From contig CAYJDR010000077.1 of the NCBI GenBank assembly GCA_964368965.1, positions 1-5,762 on the forward strand: DNA of 5,762 nt. The letters run 5' to 3'. Of the stretch, positions 5,756-5,762 are shown in pieces. The notes below the pieces were generated by a model. That model made no database searches, was not told the origin of the DNA, and saw only the letters and a program-made list of their open reading frames with translations. Numbering within the stretch: position 1 is the first letter of the stretch; the number at the start of each line of letters is the position of its first letter. The stretch comes from CAYJDR01 sp964368965. GTDB lineage: Bacteria; Chrysiogenota; Deferribacteres; Deferribacterales; Mucispirillaceae. Position numbers and translations under genes: made by a program.

Positions 5756-5762
5756 GGTGGGG

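Noticed and set aside
5756..5762. Promoter or ribosome site for the adaptor gene.
   Set aside because: Only seven bases lie upstream inside the window (GGTGGGG read against the start), too few to call.

Overview
The window reads as a piece of a tailed-bacteriophage (or prophage) late operon. All eight recognisable genes lie on the minus strand, so the map reads from the right edge to the left. Genes are packed with gaps of 1-16 bases or with 1-8 base overlaps. Seven of the eight starts show a clear Shine-Dalgarno sequence; the eighth is too close to the window edge to judge. There is no RNA gene, CRISPR array, insertion sequence, integrase or convincing promoter or terminator. The spanin pair, which includes a lipoprotein, implies a Gram-negative host. 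Base composition is moderate (low-to-mid 40s % G+C by eye) and the ordinary bacterial genetic code fits. The host genus cannot be named from the sequence.

Right to left, the first block (5755-3144) is head completion: a head-tail adaptor of the SU10/P22 gp4-like kind, an Ala/Ser/Asn-rich virion protein of unknown job, and a P22 gp10-like stabilisation or tail-nozzle protein that starts at TTG. This set points to a short-tailed (podovirus-type) virion. The second block (3144-889) is host recognition: a short fibre protein, a longer fibre protein with the same type of C-terminal tip, and a DUF4376 fibre-associated protein. The third block (877-1) is lysis: an inner-membrane spanin, an overlapping outer-membrane lipoprotein spanin, and a three-helix holin cut by the left window edge. 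The endolysin is not in view.

The genes would act in sequence: close the filled capsid and build the short tail, attach receptor-binding fibres, then open the host envelope. Tight coupling suggests one transcript whose promoter lies beyond the right edge and whose terminator lies beyond the left edge.

The most notable hidden signals are three. Several palindromic tetramers (GATC, AATT, CCGG, GTAC, and less strongly GGCC) are nearly absent, as expected of a phage shaped by host restriction. Two adjacent fibre genes share a C-terminal tip module. An unassigned virion protein sits between adaptor and nozzle. I do not see a clearly new type of defence or mobile system here.
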